Assembly: GCF_050587525.1 (NCBI RefSeq)
Contig: NZ_JBOBFT010000003.1
Location: 238,859-302,858 of the forward strand
Direction of reading: 5' to 3'
DNA length: 64,000 nucleotides
DNA from: Plantibacter sp050587525
GTDB lineage: Bacteria; Actinomycetota; Actinomycetes; Actinomycetales; Microbacteriaceae
Shown: positions 1 to 8,838 of the stretch, in pieces
How the letters are laid out: every line of letters begins with the position of its first letter
Numbering within the stretch: the stretch's first letter is position 1
Made by a program: the position numbers and the translations under genes
The notes under the pieces: generated by a model
Told to the model about the DNA's origin: nothing
The model's database searches: none
The model's input: the letters and a program-made list of their open reading frames with translations, nothing else

Positions 1-642
1 CACGAGCCGGTTGCCCTGTACGCCGATGAGCACGTCGGCGTCGAGGTGCCGTGCGGTGCGACGCAGCATGTCGACGTCGAGGATCTTCGGCGTCGTCCCG
101 ACGAGCACGCACGCTTCGCCATGACCGTGCCAGCCGAGCGCAGCGATCCGGCTCGGGAGCTCGTCGTCGGCTTCACCGCTCAGGATGGAATCGACGACGA
201 GCGCCTCGAGACGGGCGTCCCACAGGCCACGGGCCTCCGCGGCGCGTGCGTACACGTCGGCGGAGGCGAACGCGATGTCACGCGAGTACAGCAGGATCGC
301 CTCACGGAGATCGACGCTGCCGGACGCGACCCGCTCCTCGACGACCTCGACGGTCACCTTGATCAGCTGCAGCGTCTGCTGGAGGCTGACGGAACGGAGC
401 AGCTCACGAGGAGCCGCCCCGAACACGTCTGCCGCGATCCACGGCGTCGACCGCGGGTCGTCGTACCAGGAGATGAACGAACTGATGCCGGCCTGCGCCA
501 CGAGACCGACCGCCGAACGGCGGCCGGGCGGCATCTCCGCATACCAGGGGAGCGTGTCCTCCAGGCGCTTGAGGGTCGCCGTCGCCAGCTCGCCGGAGAT
601 CCGGCGCAGCCAGTCGAGCGTCTCTGCTTTCGTCTTCGTCAC
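1..642 (-). CDS. PucR-type transcriptional regulator, FasR-like (3' end outside window)
   Basis: The minus-strand frame opens at a GTG at 642 and stays open to the window edge, giving the first 214 residues. The protein starts VTKTKAETLDWLRRISGEL and has no domain break in the visible part. It looks like the N-terminal half of a PucR/CdaR-type regulator, whose C-terminal helix-turn-helix would lie beyond the edge. It begins only 17 nt after aceE, so the two are probably cotranscribed. In actinobacteria a PucR-type protein at this place, followed by fabD-fabH-acpP, is FasR, the activator of fatty-acid synthesis genes. The FasR assignment rests on aceE linkage and the N-terminal sequence; the downstream fab genes are not visible. 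Confidence 0.72.
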   Translation of the reverse strand, partial: MTKTKAETLDWLRRISGELATATLKRLEDTLPWYAEMPPGRRSAVGLVAQAGISSFISWYDDPRSTPWIAADVFGAAPRELLRSVSLQQTLQLIKVTVEVVEERVASGSVDLREAILLYSRDIAFASADVYARAAEARGLWDARLEALVVDSILSGEADDELPSRIAALGWHGHGEACVLVGTTPKILDVDMLRRTARHLDADVLIGVQGNRLV

Positions 643-658
643 GGTGTGCGTGTGTGGA

Positions 659-3385
659 TCAGCTCTCGCCACCCGCGTTGCCGGTGGTGCCGGCGTTCAC
701 GTCGTGGAGACGGTACTTCTCGATCGCCTGGTGCGGCAGGCTCGAGTCGACCTCGCCGCGGGCAGCGAGCTGCTGCAGGGCGCGGACGACGAGAGACGGG
801 CCGTCGATCTTGAAGTAGCGACGAGCTGCCGCACGGGTGTCCGAGAAACCGAAGTCGTCGGCGCCGAGCGTCGCGAAGTCGCCCGGGACGAACTGACGGA
901 TCTGGTCGGGCACGGCGTGCATGTGGTCGGTTACGGCGACGAAGGGCCCACGGGCGCCTTCGAGCTTCGTCGTGAGGTACGGCACACGACGCTCCTCCTG
1001 CGGGTACAGGAAGTTGTGCTCGTCGGCCGCGAGACCGTCGCGACGCAGCTCGGTCCAGCTCGTGACGCTCCAGACATCGGCCGAGACGCCCCAGTCGTTC
1101 GCGAGGAGCTGCTGCGCTTCGAGCGCCCACGGGACCGCGACGCCGGAAGCCATGAGCTGGGCCTTGGGTCCGTGCTCTCCGCCCTCGCTGATGCGGTGGA
1201 TGCCGCGCACGATGCCGTCGACGTCCACGTTCTCCGGTTCGACCGGCATGACCATCGGCTCGTTGTACACCGTGAGGTAGTACATGACGTTCGGGTCCTC
1301 GTGGTTGCCGCCGTACATGCGCTCGAGGCCGGCACGCACGATGCGCGCGATCTCGTAGCCGTAGGCGGGATCGTACGAGACGACTGCCGGGTTGGTCGAG
1401 GCGAGGAGCAGCGAGTGGCCGTCGGCGTGCTGCAGGCCCTCACCCGTGAGGGTGGTGCGGCCGGCGGTGGCGCCGATCATGAAGCCACGTGTCATCTGGT
1501 CGCCTGCGGCCCAGATGGCGTCAGCGGTCCGCTGGAAGCCGAACATCGAGTAGAAGACGTAGACCGGGATGAGCGGTTCGCCCTGCACCGAGTACGACGT
1601 TCCGAGGGCGGAGAACGCAGCCATCGCGCCGGCCTCGTTGATGCCGACGTGGACGATCTGACCCTGCGGGCTCTCCTTGTAGGCGAGGAGCAGTTCGCGG
1701 TCCACCGAGGTGTAGTGCTGACCGTTCGGGTTGTAGATCTTCGCGCTCGGGAAGAACGCGTCCATGCCGAAGGTACGAGCCTCGTCCGGGATGACGGGCA
1801 CGATGCGGTGACCGAAGTCCTTGGCGCGGAGGAGGTCCTTGAGCAGCCGGACGAACGCCATGGTCGTGGCGATCTCCTGCGTTCCGGAGCCCTTCTTGGC
1901 CTGTGCGTACGCGGAGTCGTCCGGCAGGTTGACCTGCTCGTACTTGCTGCGACGCTCGGGGAGGTACCCGCCGAGCGCACGGCGACGCTCGTGCATGTAC
2001 TGGATCGCCTCGTCGTTCTCGCCGGGGTGGTAGTACGGCGGGAGGTACGGGTTCTCTTCGAGCTGCGAGTCCGTGATCGGGATGCGCATCGTGTCGCGGA
2101 ACGTCTTGAGGTTGTCGAGCGTCATCTTCTTCATCTGGTGGGTCGCGTTGCGGCCCTCGAAGTTCGGCCCCAGGCCGTAGCCCTTGATGGTGTGGGCCAG
2201 GATGACGGTCGGCTGACCCTTGTGCTCGGCTGCAGCCTTGAACGCTGCGTAGACCTTGCGGTAGTCGTGGCCGCCTCGCTTGAGGTTCCAGACCTGCTCG
2301 TCGCTGTAGTCCTCGACGAGCTTCCGGGCGCGCTCGTCGCGGCCGAAGAAGTTCTCGCGGACGTACGCGCCGTCTTCCGTCTTGTACGTCTGGAAGTCGC
2401 CGTCGGGCGTGACGTTCATGAGGTTGAGGAGCGCGCCGTCGGTGTCGCGGTTGAGGAGTTCATCCCACTCGCGGCCCCAGATGACCTTGATGACGTTCCA
2501 GCCGGCGCCACGGAAGAAGCTCTCGAGCTCCTGGATGATCTTGCCGTTGCCGCGGACCGGTCCGTCGAGCCGCTGCAGGTTGCAGTTGATCACGAAGTTC
2601 AGGTTGTCGAGGCCTTCGTTGGCGGCGACCTGCAGCTGACCGCGGCTCTCGACCTCGTCCATCTCGCCGTCGCCGAGGAACGCCCAGACCTGCTGGTCGC
2701 TCGCATCCTTGATGCCGCGGTTGGTGAGGTACTTCGCGAGGTGCGCCTGATAGATCGCGTTGATCGGGCCGAGGCCCATCGACACGGTCGGGAACTGCCA
2801 GAACTCCGGCATGAGGCGCGGGTGCGGGTAGGAGGACAGGCCGTTGGGGCCGTGCGACTTCTCCTGACGGAAGCCGTCGAGCTGGTCCGTCGACAGGCGG
2901 CCTTCGAGGAATGCGCGTGCGTAGGTGCCGGGGGAGGCGTGACCCTGGATGTAGACCTGGTCGCCGCCGCCCGCGTGGTCCTGCCCGCGGAAGAAGTGGT
3001 TGAAGCCGACCTCGTACAGCGCTGCAGAGGAGGCGTAGGTGGAGATGTGGCCGCCGACACCGATGCCGGGGCGCTGTGCGCGGTGCACCGTGATCGCGGC
3101 GTTCCACCTGATCCAGGCGCGGTACCGGCGCTCGAGGTCTTCGTCGCCGGGGAAGTCGGGTTCGTTCTCCGCGGCGATGGTGTTGATGTAGTCCGTGGTC
3201 GGAACCATCGGAACACCGAGGTGCAGCTCCTTCGAGCGCTTCAAGAGGCTCAACATGACGTCGCGGCCACGGCCACGACCACGTTCGTCAACGAGGGCGT
3301 CGAGGGATTCCTGCCACTCCGACGTCTCCTCAGGATCGGCGTCTACGTGGTTGGACGAGTATGGATCCTGGTCGTGAACAGTCAC
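659..3385 (-). CDS. aceE: Pyruvate dehydrogenase E1 component, homodimeric type (AceE)
   Basis: 908 residues, full length for the actinobacterial homodimeric E1 (about 900-930). It decarboxylates pyruvate with thiamine diphosphate and passes the acetyl group to the lipoyl E2. The thiamine-binding region GDGEMDEVES is present, preceded by the family segments GGHISTYASSAALYEVGFNH and GLSSYPHPRLMPEFWQFPTV. The reading frame extends upstream to 3463, but I chose the GTG at 3385 (VTVHDQDPYSSNHVDADP) because AGAAAGG sits 7 nt before it. The gene is divergent from the peroxiredoxin and followed closely by the FasR-like regulator. An E2 acyltransferase lies at the far end of the window and may serve the same complex. 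Confidence 0.97.
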   Translation of the reverse strand: MTVHDQDPYSSNHVDADPEETSEWQESLDALVDERGRGRGRDVMLSLLKRSKELHLGVPMVPTTDYINTIAAENEPDFPGDEDLERRYRAWIRWNAAITVHRAQRPGIGVGGHISTYASSAALYEVGFNHFFRGQDHAGGGDQVYIQGHASPGTYARAFLEGRLSTDQLDGFRQEKSHGPNGLSSYPHPRLMPEFWQFPTVSMGLGPINAIYQAHLAKYLTNRGIKDASDQQVWAFLGDGEMDEVESRGQLQVAANEGLDNLNFVINCNLQRLDGPVRGNGKIIQELESFFRGAGWNVIKVIWGREWDELLNRDTDGALLNLMNVTPDGDFQTYKTEDGAYVRENFFGRDERARKLVEDYSDEQVWNLKRGGHDYRKVYAAFKAAAEHKGQPTVILAHTIKGYGLGPNFEGRNATHQMKKMTLDNLKTFRDTMRIPITDSQLEENPYLPPYYHPGENDEAIQYMHERRRALGGYLPERRSKYEQVNLPDDSAYAQAKKGSGTQEIATTMAFVRLLKDLLRAKDFGHRIVPVIPDEARTFGMDAFFPSAKIYNPNGQHYTSVDRELLLAYKESPQGQIVHVGINEAGAMAAFSALGTSYSVQGEPLIPVYVFYSMFGFQRTADAIWAAGDQMTRGFMIGATAGRTTLTGEGLQHADGHSLLLASTNPAVVSYDPAYGYEIARIVRAGLERMYGGNHEDPNVMYYLTVYNEPMVMPVEPENVDVDGIVRGIHRISEGGEHGPKAQLMASGVAVPWALEAQQLLANDWGVSADVWSVTSWTELRRDGLAADEHNFLYPQEERRVPYLTTKLEGARGPFVAVTDHMHAVPDQIRQFVPGDFATLGADDFGFSDTRAAARRYFKIDGPSLVVRALQQLAARGEVDSSLPHQAIEKYRLHDVNAGTTGNAGGES

Positions 3386-3575
3386 CGTCGACCTTTCTCT
3401 CGTGGCAGATCGTGCCTGGTTGTGTGGTGAACGCTGTGCGCCCCGGGTACGGGCGCGTGCCATCTTTCAGCCTATCCGAGTACCTCGATGATTCGTGACC
3501 ATCTCGATGTGCTCGCGGTCTGGTTGCGCCCTGCGCACCGTTCCGCACGCTGCAGGCGAACCGCGCGTCCAAAGG

Positions 3576-3604
3576 TTGGTGCGCGTTCCTGGCGGGGTTA
3601 GGAT
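3576..3604 (+). promoter_or_regulatory. Putative sigma70-type promoter of the peroxiredoxin gene
   Basis: TTGGTG, a 17-nt spacer and TAGGAT lie 70 nt before the ATG at 3675, in the divergent gap between aceE and the peroxiredoxin. The match to TTGACA/TATAAT is moderate; no start site is known. Confidence 0.45.
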
Positions 3605-3674
3605 GTCTGATCGGATCGGACCATTCACCCGTTGGCCGTTCCGGATGCAGGCGCATCCGCCTGAAAGGACAGCA

Positions 3675-4145
3675 ATGGCACTCGAGAACGACACACAGGC
3701 CCCCGATTTCGAACTGGCGAACCAGTTCGGGGAGCTGATCAGACTCAGTGAGTTCCGCGGCAAGACCAACGTCGCACTCGTCTTCTTCCCCCTCGCGTTC
3801 TCCGGAACGTGCACGGGCGAGCTGTGCGAGCTGCGCGACAACCTCGGCCTCTTCACGCACGACGACGTGACCCTCCTCGGCATCTCGGTCGACTCGAAGC
3901 ACACGCTCCGGGCGTGGGCGACGCAGGAGCAGTACAACTTCTCGCTCCTCGCCGACTTCTGGCCCCACGGCCAGGTCGCCAAGGAGTACGGCGTCTTCCT
4001 GCCGGAGAAGGGTTTCGCGAACCGCGCGACCTTCCTCATCGACAAGCAGGGCATCATCCGTGAGAGCTTCATCACGGCCCCCGGCGAAGCACGCTCGATC
4101 GCGGCCTACCGTGCCGCGCTCGAGGACATGAAGCAGCCCGCCTAG
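3675..4145 (+). CDS. AhpE-like one-cysteine peroxiredoxin
   Basis: 156 residues, the usual size for AhpE/BCP-like thioredoxin-fold peroxidases. It reduces hydroperoxides through the peroxidatic cysteine C46 in FFPLAFSGTCTGELCELRDN, a PxxxSxxC form of the family's PxxxTxxC motif. The segment is very close to mycobacterial AhpE (FFPLAFTG.C.GEL). C51 lies five residues later and could act as a partner, although AhpE is usually mechanistically one-cysteine. The start ATG has GAAAGGA 6 nt upstream; the frame is open further back to 3495 but without support. No membrane or export signal, so cytosolic. It stands alone between divergent aceE and a convergent membrane-protein gene. Confidence 0.93.
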   Translation: MALENDTQAPDFELANQFGELIRLSEFRGKTNVALVFFPLAFSGTCTGELCELRDNLGLFTHDDVTLLGISVDSKHTLRAWATQEQYNFSLLADFWPHGQVAKEYGVFLPEKGFANRATFLIDKQGIIRESFITAPGEARSIAAYRAALEDMKQPA

Positions 4146-4215
4146 CAGCGCGATGCGCTCGCGCACGCGCGGTGCAGCGCCGCGAGCGCAGTGCCGACAC
4201 GACCCGCGCTCGACG

Positions 4216-4863
4216 TCACACGGCGGGCGGGATCGGCAGCGGTTCCGCGAACCGCGGCGGATTCGTCACGAGGGCGATTGCATCGGCCTTCGTGAGGTTC
4301 GTCGGGAAGTTGAACCGGCCGAACCTCCCCTGCGGATCCTCCCTCGCGACCGGCATCCGGATGTCCGACCGCTCGACGATCTCCAGCAGTGCGCGTGATT
4401 CCGAATCGCTCAGGGGCTGTTCGTCCTGATCCCGGAGGTTCACCGCTGCCCGCAGCCCGGCACCGTCCTCCAGGACGAGGCTGATCGTTCGCTTCTTCGG
4501 GGTCGAAGCCACGAGGATGTGCGCCGTCGACAGATCCTCGAACGCTACGGTCCGATGCCCCGCCCGTAATCGGCCATCTGCGAGATTGACGACGACCTGC
4601 GGATGGCGGAGCCGTCCGATGACCGGGATGGCGCCGAGGGCGATAGTGGGAACACCCAGGATGATCACGATCCGCATCCAAAACGGCATCCAGTCGAACA
4701 CGCGCAGCGCGATCAGAATGAGCAAGCTCGTCTGGCTGAGAAACAGCAACACGCCTATCCGCGAGAACAGTGGAACGACGGGTGCGCGACGGAGCGGTAG
4801 CCAGCTCGCCGCTTTGTCATCATCACCGCCGACATCATCAGCTGCGCCGTTCCCGTCGGACAT
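4216..4863 (-). CDS. Membrane protein of unknown function
   Basis: 215 residues from ATG at 4863. An acidic N-terminus (residues 1-20, rich in Asp) precedes two hydrophobic helices (about 36-55 and 60-85), then a soluble C-terminal part of roughly 125 residues with predicted beta strands (VVVNLADGRLRAGHRTVAFE...). The C-terminal portion, which begins as a short bacterial-PH-like strand pattern, is only a guess. It sits 38 nt upstream of, and on the same strand as, folA, whose start overlaps thyA, but transcription runs thyA to folA to this gene, so it may be the last gene of that operon. I do not recognise a named family. Confidence 0.72.
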   Translation of the reverse strand: MSDGNGAADDVGGDDDKAASWLPLRRAPVVPLFSRIGVLLFLSQTSLLILIALRVFDWMPFWMRIVIILGVPTIALGAIPVIGRLRHPQVVVNLADGRLRAGHRTVAFEDLSTAHILVASTPKKRTISLVLEDGAGLRAAVNLRDQDEQPLSDSESRALLEIVERSDIRMPVAREDPQGRFGRFNFPTNLTKADAIALVTNPPRFAEPLPIPPAV

Positions 4864-4901
4864 GCTCCGATGGTCGCACGCTCTGCGAGGCGACGTGGGG
4901 G

Positions 4902-5450
4902 CTAGCGAGTGTAGTGGAGGAAGCGGTAGGGGATGCCGGACGTGGAGTCCAGCCAGCCGGCTGCCGGTGTCGAGGCTGCGAGGTTCCAGGAGGCGTCCAC
5001 CGGGGGAGCAGTGGTGTCGCCCGCGACGTCGACGTCGAACTCGGTGACCTGCAACTCCGTGGCGAGAGGGAGCGCCTGGCGGTAGAGCTCGCCGCCGCCG
5101 CCGATCCAGCACATGCCGTCCGTCACGAGCGCGAGCGCGTCATCGAGGGAGTGGACGACTTCGGTGCCCTGCGCGGACCAGTCGCGTTGCCGCGTTATCA
5201 CGATGTTGCGACGGCCGTCGAGCGGACGGAAGCGTGCTGGCAGCGAATCCCATGTCTTCCGACCCATGATCACGGCGCCGCCCATGGTCGTGTCCTTGAA
5301 ATGAGCGGAGTCCTCCGGCACGCGCCACGGCATCGTTCCGCCTTGGCCGATGACGCCGCCGCGCGCTTGCGCCCAGATCATCGCGATCGTGCGATTCGGC
5401 GCATCGGTGATGGCGTCGGGAGCGACGGGCTGTGCGATTCCGCCGCTCAT
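4902..5450 (-). CDS. folA: Dihydrofolate reductase
   Basis: 182 residues. It regenerates tetrahydrofolate from the dihydrofolate made by ThyA, using NADPH. Family motifs are in order: IWAQARGGVIGQGGTMPWRVPED (folate and nicotinamide pocket), HFKDTTMGGAVIMGRKTW, the NADPH-binding GRRNIVITRQ, and CWIGGGGELYRQAL. The catalytic acidic residue is the Glu or Asp of MPWRVPED. The chosen start is the ATG at 5450, which overlaps the thyA stop codon (ATGA), so translation is probably coupled. A run of about 25 residues precedes the usual DHFR beginning, so an internal start at MIWAQ is possible. The longer open frame to 5951 is a shadow of thyA. Confidence 0.96.
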   Translation of the reverse strand: MSGGIAQPVAPDAITDAPNRTIAMIWAQARGGVIGQGGTMPWRVPEDSAHFKDTTMGGAVIMGRKTWDSLPARFRPLDGRRNIVITRQRDWSAQGTEVVHSLDDALALVTDGMCWIGGGGELYRQALPLATELQVTEFDVDVAGDTTAPPVDASWNLAASTPAAGWLDSTSGIPYRFLHYTR

Positions 5451-6259
5451 ACGGCGACGGCGGCTTTGATGGCCGGGTGGTGCTGGTACCCGACGATCTC
5501 GAAGTCGTCGTACTCGACATCGAAGATGCTGTCGCGCTTGACGTTGATGCGCAACTGCGGAGCCGGGTACGGCGCACGCGTGAGCTGCTCGGTGACCTGC
5601 TCGATGTGGTTCTCGTAGATGTGGCAATCGCCGCCCGTCCACACGAAGTCGCCGACCTCGAGCCCGACCTCGGCCGCGACGAGGTGTGTGAGGAGGGCGT
5701 AGCTCGCGATGTTGAACGGGACGCCGAGGAAGAGGTCCGCGCTCCGCTGGTAGAGCTGGCAGGAGAGCTTTCCGTCGGCGACGTAGAACTGGAAGAGCGC
5801 GTGGCACGGCGCGAGGGCCATGTTGGGGATGTCGGCGACGTTCCAGGCCGACACGATGATGCGGCGAGAGTCCGGGTCGGTCCGCAGCTGCTGGAGGATC
5901 TGCGAGATCTGGTCGACGTGGCCGCCGTCGGGCGTCGGCCAGGAACGCCACTGCACGCCGTAGACGGGGCCGAGGTCGCCGGTCTCAGGATCGGCCCATT
6001 CGTCCCAGATGCTGACGCCGTGCTCCTGCAGCCAGGTCGCGTTGCCGTCGCCGCGGAGGAACCAGAGCAGTTCGTAGGCGATCGACTTCCAATGGACCCG
6101 CTTCGTGGTGATGAGCGGGAACCCCTCGGACAGGTCGAAGCGCAGCTGGCGTCCGAAGACGCTGCGGGTGCCCGTGCCGGTGCGGTCCGCTTTGGAGGCG
6201 CCGTTCTCCAGGGTGTCGCGGAGGAGGTCTTCGTATGGGGTGGCGATCGTCGTGTCCAT
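5447..6259 (-). CDS. thyA: Thymidylate synthase
   Basis: 270 residues, typical of ThyA. It methylates dUMP to dTMP with methylene-tetrahydrofolate. The catalytic cysteine is C152 in MALAPCHALFQFYV, and the dUMP-binding arginine pair is in TDPDSRRIIVSAWN. RTGTGT near residue 26 and GVPFNIASYALLTHL later are also family signatures. It is the upstream partner of folA with a 4-nt ATGA overlap. TACGAT lies 7 nt before the start codon, so the transcript may be leaderless, although GAGGGG also precedes the ATG. Nothing is missing; assignment is secure. Confidence 0.98.
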   Translation of the reverse strand: MDTTIATPYEDLLRDTLENGASKADRTGTGTRSVFGRQLRFDLSEGFPLITTKRVHWKSIAYELLWFLRGDGNATWLQEHGVSIWDEWADPETGDLGPVYGVQWRSWPTPDGGHVDQISQILQQLRTDPDSRRIIVSAWNVADIPNMALAPCHALFQFYVADGKLSCQLYQRSADLFLGVPFNIASYALLTHLVAAEVGLEVGDFVWTGGDCHIYENHIEQVTEQLTRAPYPAPQLRINVKRDSIFDVEYDDFEIVGYQHHPAIKAAVAV

Positions 6260-6393
6260 CCCCTCGATCGTACGACGAGTGGGGCGTCCGCGAGTCCCTC
6301 CACGCGGGGCAAATCGAAGCCGGATCCCGACCGCTCCCGTTCGCGGTGCGGATCGGCATCCGGTAGAGTCGAGCAGTCGTCAGCGACGAGTGA

Positions 6394-6466
6394 GGGCCTT
6401 TAGCTCAGTTGGTAGAGCGCCACGTTTACACCGTGGATGTCATCGGTTCGAGCCCGGTAGGGCCCA
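6394..6466 (+). tRNA. tRNA-Val (anticodon TAC)
   Basis: A 73-nt cloverleaf folds cleanly: acceptor GGGCCTT/AGGGCCC, D-arm GCTC...GAGC, anticodon stem CCACG/CGTGG with loop TTTACAC, T-arm ATCGG TTCGAGC CCGGT. Anticodon TAC reads GUA. The 3' CCA is not encoded. A perfect hairpin terminator follows 9 nt downstream. Confidence 0.97.
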
Positions 6467-6475
6467 CTGCCCAGG

Positions 6476-6506
6476 AACCCCCGAGATCATGCAGATCTCG
6501 GGGGTT
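6476..6506. terminator. Hairpin terminator after tRNA-Val, possibly bidirectional
   Basis: Perfect 13-bp stem AACCCCCGAGATC/GATCTCGGGGGTT with loop ATGCA, then TCTCTCG. It ends the tRNA on the plus strand and could also stop the efflux gene that runs toward it on the minus strand. Confidence 0.8.
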
Positions 6507-6519
6507 CTCTCGTTGCCGG

Positions 6520-7842
6520 TCATCGATCACGGGCGGGCTGGGGTATCCCAGTTGCCACTGCATCACCACGGACGGTTGTGCTGAGCGGCACGAAGGCATT
6601 CAGGAGGATGAGCGACAGTGCCCCGACTGCCGAGACGGACGCCGAGATCCAGAAGAGGTGCGGCAGGCCCAGCCACGCGGTTCCGACGCTCCCGAGGAAT
6701 CCGCCGATCGCCCCGTTGAGCGCATACGAACTGAGGAAGACGCTCGAAGCCGTGCCGACGCGTGTCGGCAGGAGCCGCTGCGCGACGGTGATCCCGAGCA
6801 CGCTGAACGTCGCGATGACCCCAGCCATCAGCACCTGCCCGAGCACGACCGGCACGAGATGCGGTTCGAAGAGGTCGGCCGACGCGTAACAGACGTGCGC
6901 ACCGACCGCCATCACGGCGCCCGCGAACAGCACGGTCGCGACGCCCAGGCGGTCGGCGATCGCTGCAGCGACCGGCATCAGCATGATCTCGATGAGCGGT
7001 TGCAGGCCGATGATGCCTCCGCGGACCGCCGCATCCACGTGGAGCACCCCGTCCAGATACAGCGGGAGATAGGCGAGCTTCACCGTCTCACCGCACATGA
7101 CGAGGACGTAGATGCCGGTGAACAGCACGAGCGGCACCATCGAGTCCGACCGGTTCGGAGCGGACCGGGATCGTCCGCGGCGCGATCGTGCAGCACGGGT
7201 CGCCGTCACGTCACGGACCGGGGTGATGACCGTGATCCCGATGAGCGGAACGATCGAGAGGAGGAGGGCCAGACCCGTCCCGATGAGCAGCAGCCGCAAC
7301 CCGAGCGCAGCTCCCAGCACCGCCCCGATCACGGGCCCGACGACCCAACCGATCGCCATCGCCATGCGCATGACGGCCACGACGCGGTTGTCGAGCGGTG
7401 TGGGTTCGCGGTCGAGCTCGTCACGGACCGCAGCTTGGAGCTGGGCCGCACCCGCGCCGGCGATGCTCAGGAGCACGATGTTGACGGCGAAGGGCATCCA
7501 CGTCTGGGTCGCGAACGCCATGAGCACCCAGCCGACCGATCCAGCGACGGCGGTGATTCTGAAGAGACGCAGCCGGGAACCGGTGCGATCGGACAGCGTG
7601 CCGACGATGTAGCCGGCGATCGGTGCGGCCAGATTGGTCAGGTAGAAGAGTCCTGCCGCCGCGACGGAGAGATGGACCTCGTTCACGAGGAACAACGTCA
7701 TCTGCGGTGACGTGATCGAGATGCCGATGCCGGACAGCACCATGCTGATGAAGACGCCTCGAAGCAGGCGGGAGCCGAAGATGTACCCGGCGACGGTCGC
7801 GCGTCCGCTCGCTGCCCTGCTCTGTTGCACCCTCGACCTCAC
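6520..7842 (-). CDS. MFS efflux transporter, SetA-like (sugar efflux family)
   Basis: About 440 residues with twelve predicted membrane helices. The N-terminal helix pair GIGISITSPQMTLFLVNEVHLS...GLFYLTNLAAPIAGY and the following loop GTLSDRTGSRLRLF carry the major-facilitator motif A (G-x-x-x-D-R-x-G) and resemble the SetA/SetB sugar efflux family more than drug pumps. The substrate is unproven. The start is uncertain: a TTG at 7872 and GTGs at 7842 and 7830 are all in frame; I chose 7842 because AGGGAG lies upstream. The gene stands alone, convergent with tRNA-Val. Confidence 0.82.
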   Translation of the reverse strand: MRSRVQQSRAASGRATVAGYIFGSRLLRGVFISMVLSGIGISITSPQMTLFLVNEVHLSVAAAGLFYLTNLAAPIAGYIVGTLSDRTGSRLRLFRITAVAGSVGWVLMAFATQTWMPFAVNIVLLSIAGAGAAQLQAAVRDELDREPTPLDNRVVAVMRMAMAIGWVVGPVIGAVLGAALGLRLLLIGTGLALLLSIVPLIGITVITPVRDVTATRAARSRRGRSRSAPNRSDSMVPLVLFTGIYVLVMCGETVKLAYLPLYLDGVLHVDAAVRGGIIGLQPLIEIMLMPVAAAIADRLGVATVLFAGAVMAVGAHVCYASADLFEPHLVPVVLGQVLMAGVIATFSVLGITVAQRLLPTRVGTASSVFLSSYALNGAIGGFLGSVGTAWLGLPHLFWISASVSAVGALSLILLNAFVPLSTTVRGDAVATGIPQPARDR

Positions 7843-7950
7843 CCGTTTCCCGATCTCCCTGAATGGTATCAATCTGGCTCAGGTGGTCTCTCCGTGGTGT
7901 ACTGGGTCGACGTGACGCGTCGCATCGGTGTGGCAAGCGAGCGCACATCG

Positions 7951-7985
7951 CAGGACCCCGGGATCGTGACGATTCCGGGGTCCTG
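7951..7985. terminator. Hairpin terminator, probably for the DUF1801 gene
   Basis: Perfect 11-bp arms CAGGACCCCGG and CCGGGGTCCTG with a 13-nt loop, located 19 nt past the stop codon of the minus-strand DUF1801 gene. There is no U-run. Confidence 0.6.
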
Positions 7986-8004
7986 CTGCTGGGACCGAAT
8001 ACGG

Positions 8005-8436
8005 TCAGCCCGCCGCCTTGCGGACGTGGTCCGCGATCGTTCGCTCCGTCTCGGGAGTCAGTGCCAGCACGGCGAACGACGTGACCCAGAGGTCTCCGTC
8101 GTCGAGCTTGGCCGCCTCCTCGAAGCCGAGGGTCGCGTACCGCGAGGTGAACTTCGAGGCTGGCTTGAAGAACACGACGACCTTGCCGTTCTCGTCGGCG
8201 TAGGACGGGAACCCGTACCAGGTCTTCGGGAACAGCTGCGGCGCCACCTCGGTGACGATGCGGTCGATCCCTTCCGCGAGCGCTCGATCGTCGTCCGGGA
8301 GTGCGGCGATCGCCTCGCGGAGCGCCTCCTGTCCGGCAGCCCGATTCTTCCCAGCCTTCTCCTGTGCTCGCAGCTCGGCCGCGCGCTGCTTGACCGCCTC
8401 GCGCTCCTCCGCGGAAAGCCCGGATTTCTCAGCCAT
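8005..8436 (-). CDS. DUF1801 / YdhG-like protein
   Basis: 143 residues from ATG at 8436. The first 50 residues are charged and helical (AEEREAVKQRAAELRAQEKA), and the rest matches the DUF1801/YdhG fold: TWYGFPSYADENGKVVVFFKP followed by the strand FTSRYATLGF. Family members were proposed to act as iron chaperones (frataxin-like fold), but a function in actinobacteria is not established. The open frame extends to 8724 without a credible start. It is divergent from the small ORF and the Sap-like gene. I am confident about the family and not about the function. Confidence 0.8.
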   Translation of the reverse strand: MAEKSGLSAEEREAVKQRAAELRAQEKAGKNRAAGQEALREAIAALPDDDRALAEGIDRIVTEVAPQLFPKTWYGFPSYADENGKVVVFFKPASKFTSRYATLGFEEAAKLDDGDLWVTSFAVLALTPETERTIADHVRKAAG

Positions 8437-8679
8437 GTCCTGCTCCTTGTCATCGTCGGTGTCGGCCGGTCCCGACCTCTGACCACCATATTGCTGCCGG
8501 GCGGACCGCGCTTCTCGGATCCTGCTCCATTCCGTCGAATGACATGACCGGGTGTACCGCGCCGCAGTCGAGCGCGCGGCGGCGATCACCGTCATCCTTT
8601 CCGGGTGACGCCCGGGCAGCGACGAATGGGTAGCTTCTCCTCGACACGCCTGGCGATGGCGTCGATCGAGGGAGGGCCC

Positions 8680-8835
8680 ATGGACTCGCTGCTGCAGACG
8701 GATCCCCTGCGATCGCCGATGCATGCCGTGCGCGTGGAGCGGTCAGCGGCAGACGGGACGTGGGTCCTGACAGTCGATCGACGCACTGTTCCCGTCCCCA
8801 GCGGACCCGCGACGGTCTCCTCGGTGCCGGAGTAG
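8680..8835 (+). CDS. Small hypothetical protein before the Sap-like gene
   Basis: 51 residues (MDSLLQTDPLRSPMHAVRVE...). The ATG has GGAGGG just upstream (spacing 3-4 nt), and the stop codon is only 3 nt before the ATG of the next gene, which suggests a two-gene operon. There are no membrane helices and no family that I recognise. A longer version from 8605 is open in frame. It overlaps an antisense open frame that I consider spurious. Confidence 0.45.
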   Translation: MDSLLQTDPLRSPMHAVRVERSAADGTWVLTVDRRTVPVPSGPATVSSVPE

Positions 8836-8838
8836 CGG

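Noticed and set aside
185..3430. 1081-residue open frame on the plus strand opposite aceE and the PucR gene
   Set aside because: It is antisense to aceE, is rich in Val/Arg/Asp/Glu, lacks any domain and comes from GC-biased codon use. Long antisense frames of this kind also lie opposite thyA, kynU, the aldose epimerase, glnA2, glnE and glnA1.
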